A stretch of DNA of 64,000 bases, from NCBI GenBank assembly GCA_029215795.1, contig JARDYH010000002.1:21817001-21881000 (forward strand). The letters run 5' to 3'. The position numbers and the translations under genes were made by a program. Positions 49,993 through 52,900 of this stretch are shown in pieces. Source of the stretch: Anniella stebbinsi. Its lineage: Eukaryota; Chordata; Lepidosauria; Squamata; Anniellidae. The notes under the pieces are model-generated. The model worked only from the letters and a program-made list of their open reading frames with translations, had not been told where the DNA came from and ran no database searches. Each line of letters opens with the position of its first letter. Within the stretch, counting starts at the first letter, position 1.

Positions 49993-52900
49993 TCTAGAGA
50001 AACTACATAAACTAGACATTGAAACTGGGTGATTTAAACTTTGCATGATGAACTTCACATGCAGTGGGTGCCATCTCATACGCACGTATTTATTTAATTT
50101 ACATATTGACTTTTAACAAGATCTATATTCAATATATCATTTTTTTCCTATTATAACAACTTAGGATAAATATTTCTATATCTTAGACACAGAGGCGACA
50201 ACTTGTGTTATGCATTTCTACTGATACTTTTTGATGAAAACTTTAGGGATTTTTTTTTAGAAAATGCTAAAATCTTTTTCATTTTCTTCAACACCATACA
50301 TTGTACCTTTGACTATGCAGTGTCTCAGTCGCTGATGCAGAGCATTATATTTCTCCCTTAATGGGACCCTTACATCTTCAGGGTTAGGAAATGCTTTTAC
50401 CAAAATTTCTGCCACCTGTATAGAAAAAAAAAATCAAGATCACTTTTAACTACTTAGCCAAGTGTCCAGAAATACCTGTACATAGCTATAACCATGAACA
50501 ATATTTATAAAGTAAGCTAAACTCTGTAACCCTCTATACCTTTTTGATTGGTGGCAATTCTCCAGTAAGGCTCAAAATTATATCCTGGATAAGTTCTTCA
50601 ACATTCATGAACCTAGCAAAAGGGAGCATTCGGCAAGCCCACTCCAATGCACCAAGCGAGTGCTCCACTACACAGGCATCAAATTCAGTTTTTTTGCATT
50701 CCTAAAGAGACAATACCAAGTAACTGTTATAAAGTGTAATTTATCAAAAGCTCTTTTAATAAGAATGGAAAGTTAGTATCCTGTATGGTTCTTTAGGGGG
50801 TTAAAGTTCTGTAATTTTTATAATTACTTTCTGATTTTCCAAATTCTCTCTTGCAGTTTGGTACCGTCTGCAACTATCAGATAACCTTTCACGAACGTGA
50901 AGCATCCAGCATAATGCACACAATTCTCTAAAACATCCTGTGAGAGAAAGACAGATATAGAAAGTTTTGATGAAACAAGACAACAGGAATGTCACAACAC
51001 AAATATCAATTATTTCTGCATTTTCACTTAAAATAAGTTACTTATAAGTGGCAGAATCTAAAACGAAGAGTACTAAAGTGTGTTTTAATTATATTAGTTA
51101 GCTCACTCAGAATTCTGTAGTAACATGCTTTGTCAATAAGTCTCAACTGGGGCTCTTGCAAGTATATTACTCATCTTAAGGTTATGTAATATTAGACAAG
51201 TCTCTTAAAAGAGGACAGGATTAGTACACAAAAAGAAATAAAGTGATTTCAGATTATTAAGTGGTCCATTACAACTTCCTCACCCTTAAATTAATCTGAC
51301 CATGTTCACTGATTTGAGGTAAATTAAAGTGGTTACCAATTCCTGTAATTTATAATGGTGTATTTATATTTGTACTGAATGATAATTTTGTGTCAGATGA
51401 CATTTCTACTAGTGTTCTGCCAAATATTTGGATTCTTCCAATTTTGGCATTGCATGGGGGGAGTGGGAAAGAAACAAAAACTCTGGCGAAAGAGGCTGGG
51501 GAGGTGAGACTTTTAAATAATTTTCTCCTTGGCGAGGAGGACAGGTTTTCCACTTACCTTTTTAAGTGTAAGCGGTGGCTCAGCAGTCTTCTTTCTATTT
51601 TTTTACTCTTAGAACACCCTCTGCACTTTGAGCAGCCAAGGACTCTTTACAGAGAAGCTTTTTTAGCTCAGCAGGTCTTTCTGAACTTCAGTGAGACCAC
51701 GTGAGTTCACCCTCTCCTATAGACATTCAGGAAGCACTCCAGCACTGCAGAAGCTTCTCCGCAAAGCAAGAGTAAACACAGCAAGCAAAGTAAGATTTTT
51801 ACAAGAGTTCCAAAAGTCCCAATTGTTCTTGAAAGCAGCAGCCTGCAACTCTTTGCAAAGAAACTTCTGCAATCTGGGAGTTCTTCCTGAATGCCCATAG
51901 GAGTGGGCAAGGTAATGTGGTCTTATAGAAGTTCAAGAAGTGCTGCCAGGCTGGAGAAGCCTGTCTGGAAACAGTCTTGTGCTGAGGGCATTTTTCAAGT
52001 CTGCCCCCCCCCCCCCTAGAAACCCAGTCCCCCCTCGCCAAGGAGAAAATTCTTCAAAACTCTTCCCCTGCCTGCAAAAGAGGCAGAAAAATATAATATC
52101 TCTACCACAGGGAGAGAGAAAATTCCAGAAAATAGGGGGCATAGCACTAGCAGATACAAATGTTTCTGTCAGTAACATTCATGTTGATCAGATTATGCTC
52201 ACTTTGGGAATGTCTACAGGAAGATTCCTGAACTGTTGGTTCAGCACTTTAGAAGTATCCCAAATAAATGCTTCATTGTCTGCAAGGACTGAACTGGGAG
52301 TGCTCAGCCTGTGGTTCCTTGTAGCACCCAATCCCTGAAAGTGCTCTAGTAGATTCACCCTCCTATGGGGTCAATAAGAAAAGAACTGCGGCTGAGAACC
52401 TTTTTTTTTGTCTTTTTTTCCAGCAACGGAACCAATACACTCTTCTTCACAGTTGTGTATTATGTCCAGCACATCAGTCACAAATAGCTCTCTTAAGCAA
52501 TCAGTGAAACGGCATGGAGCTTGAACAAAGAGTCCTTGCTATTTTCTCAGCTCATTTGCTAGGCTAGTGAACAACACAGTCAGAACAGAGCAAGGATGTT
52601 TTAACAGGGCTACTATGGGCGGGCAACACCTCTCCAACTTCTTCTCTTGTTTTAGTTCAACACTTTTGCACTAGTGTAGATACAAACCTATAGTTTTACA
52701 TGAAATGTCCTCAAGTCTGTGGTCTCCAGAAGATGTAGGCTTTAAGAATGCTGTATGACATTTGGAATAATTAAGCAAATTTTCTGGAAGAGCACTTAAT
52801 GAAGGAAGAGCACCTTTCTTGCGAATCTGAAAGTGAGAAAAGAAAACAAAGGTTACAGAGAACAATTTAGTTTGTGGCCTGCCAAGAGTAAGTGTTCTTC

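Noticed and set aside
52700..52826. Exon 4 ending at the GTAAAA donor
   Set aside because: Joining it to exon 5 makes a TGA; the donor 12 bases further on restores an open frame.
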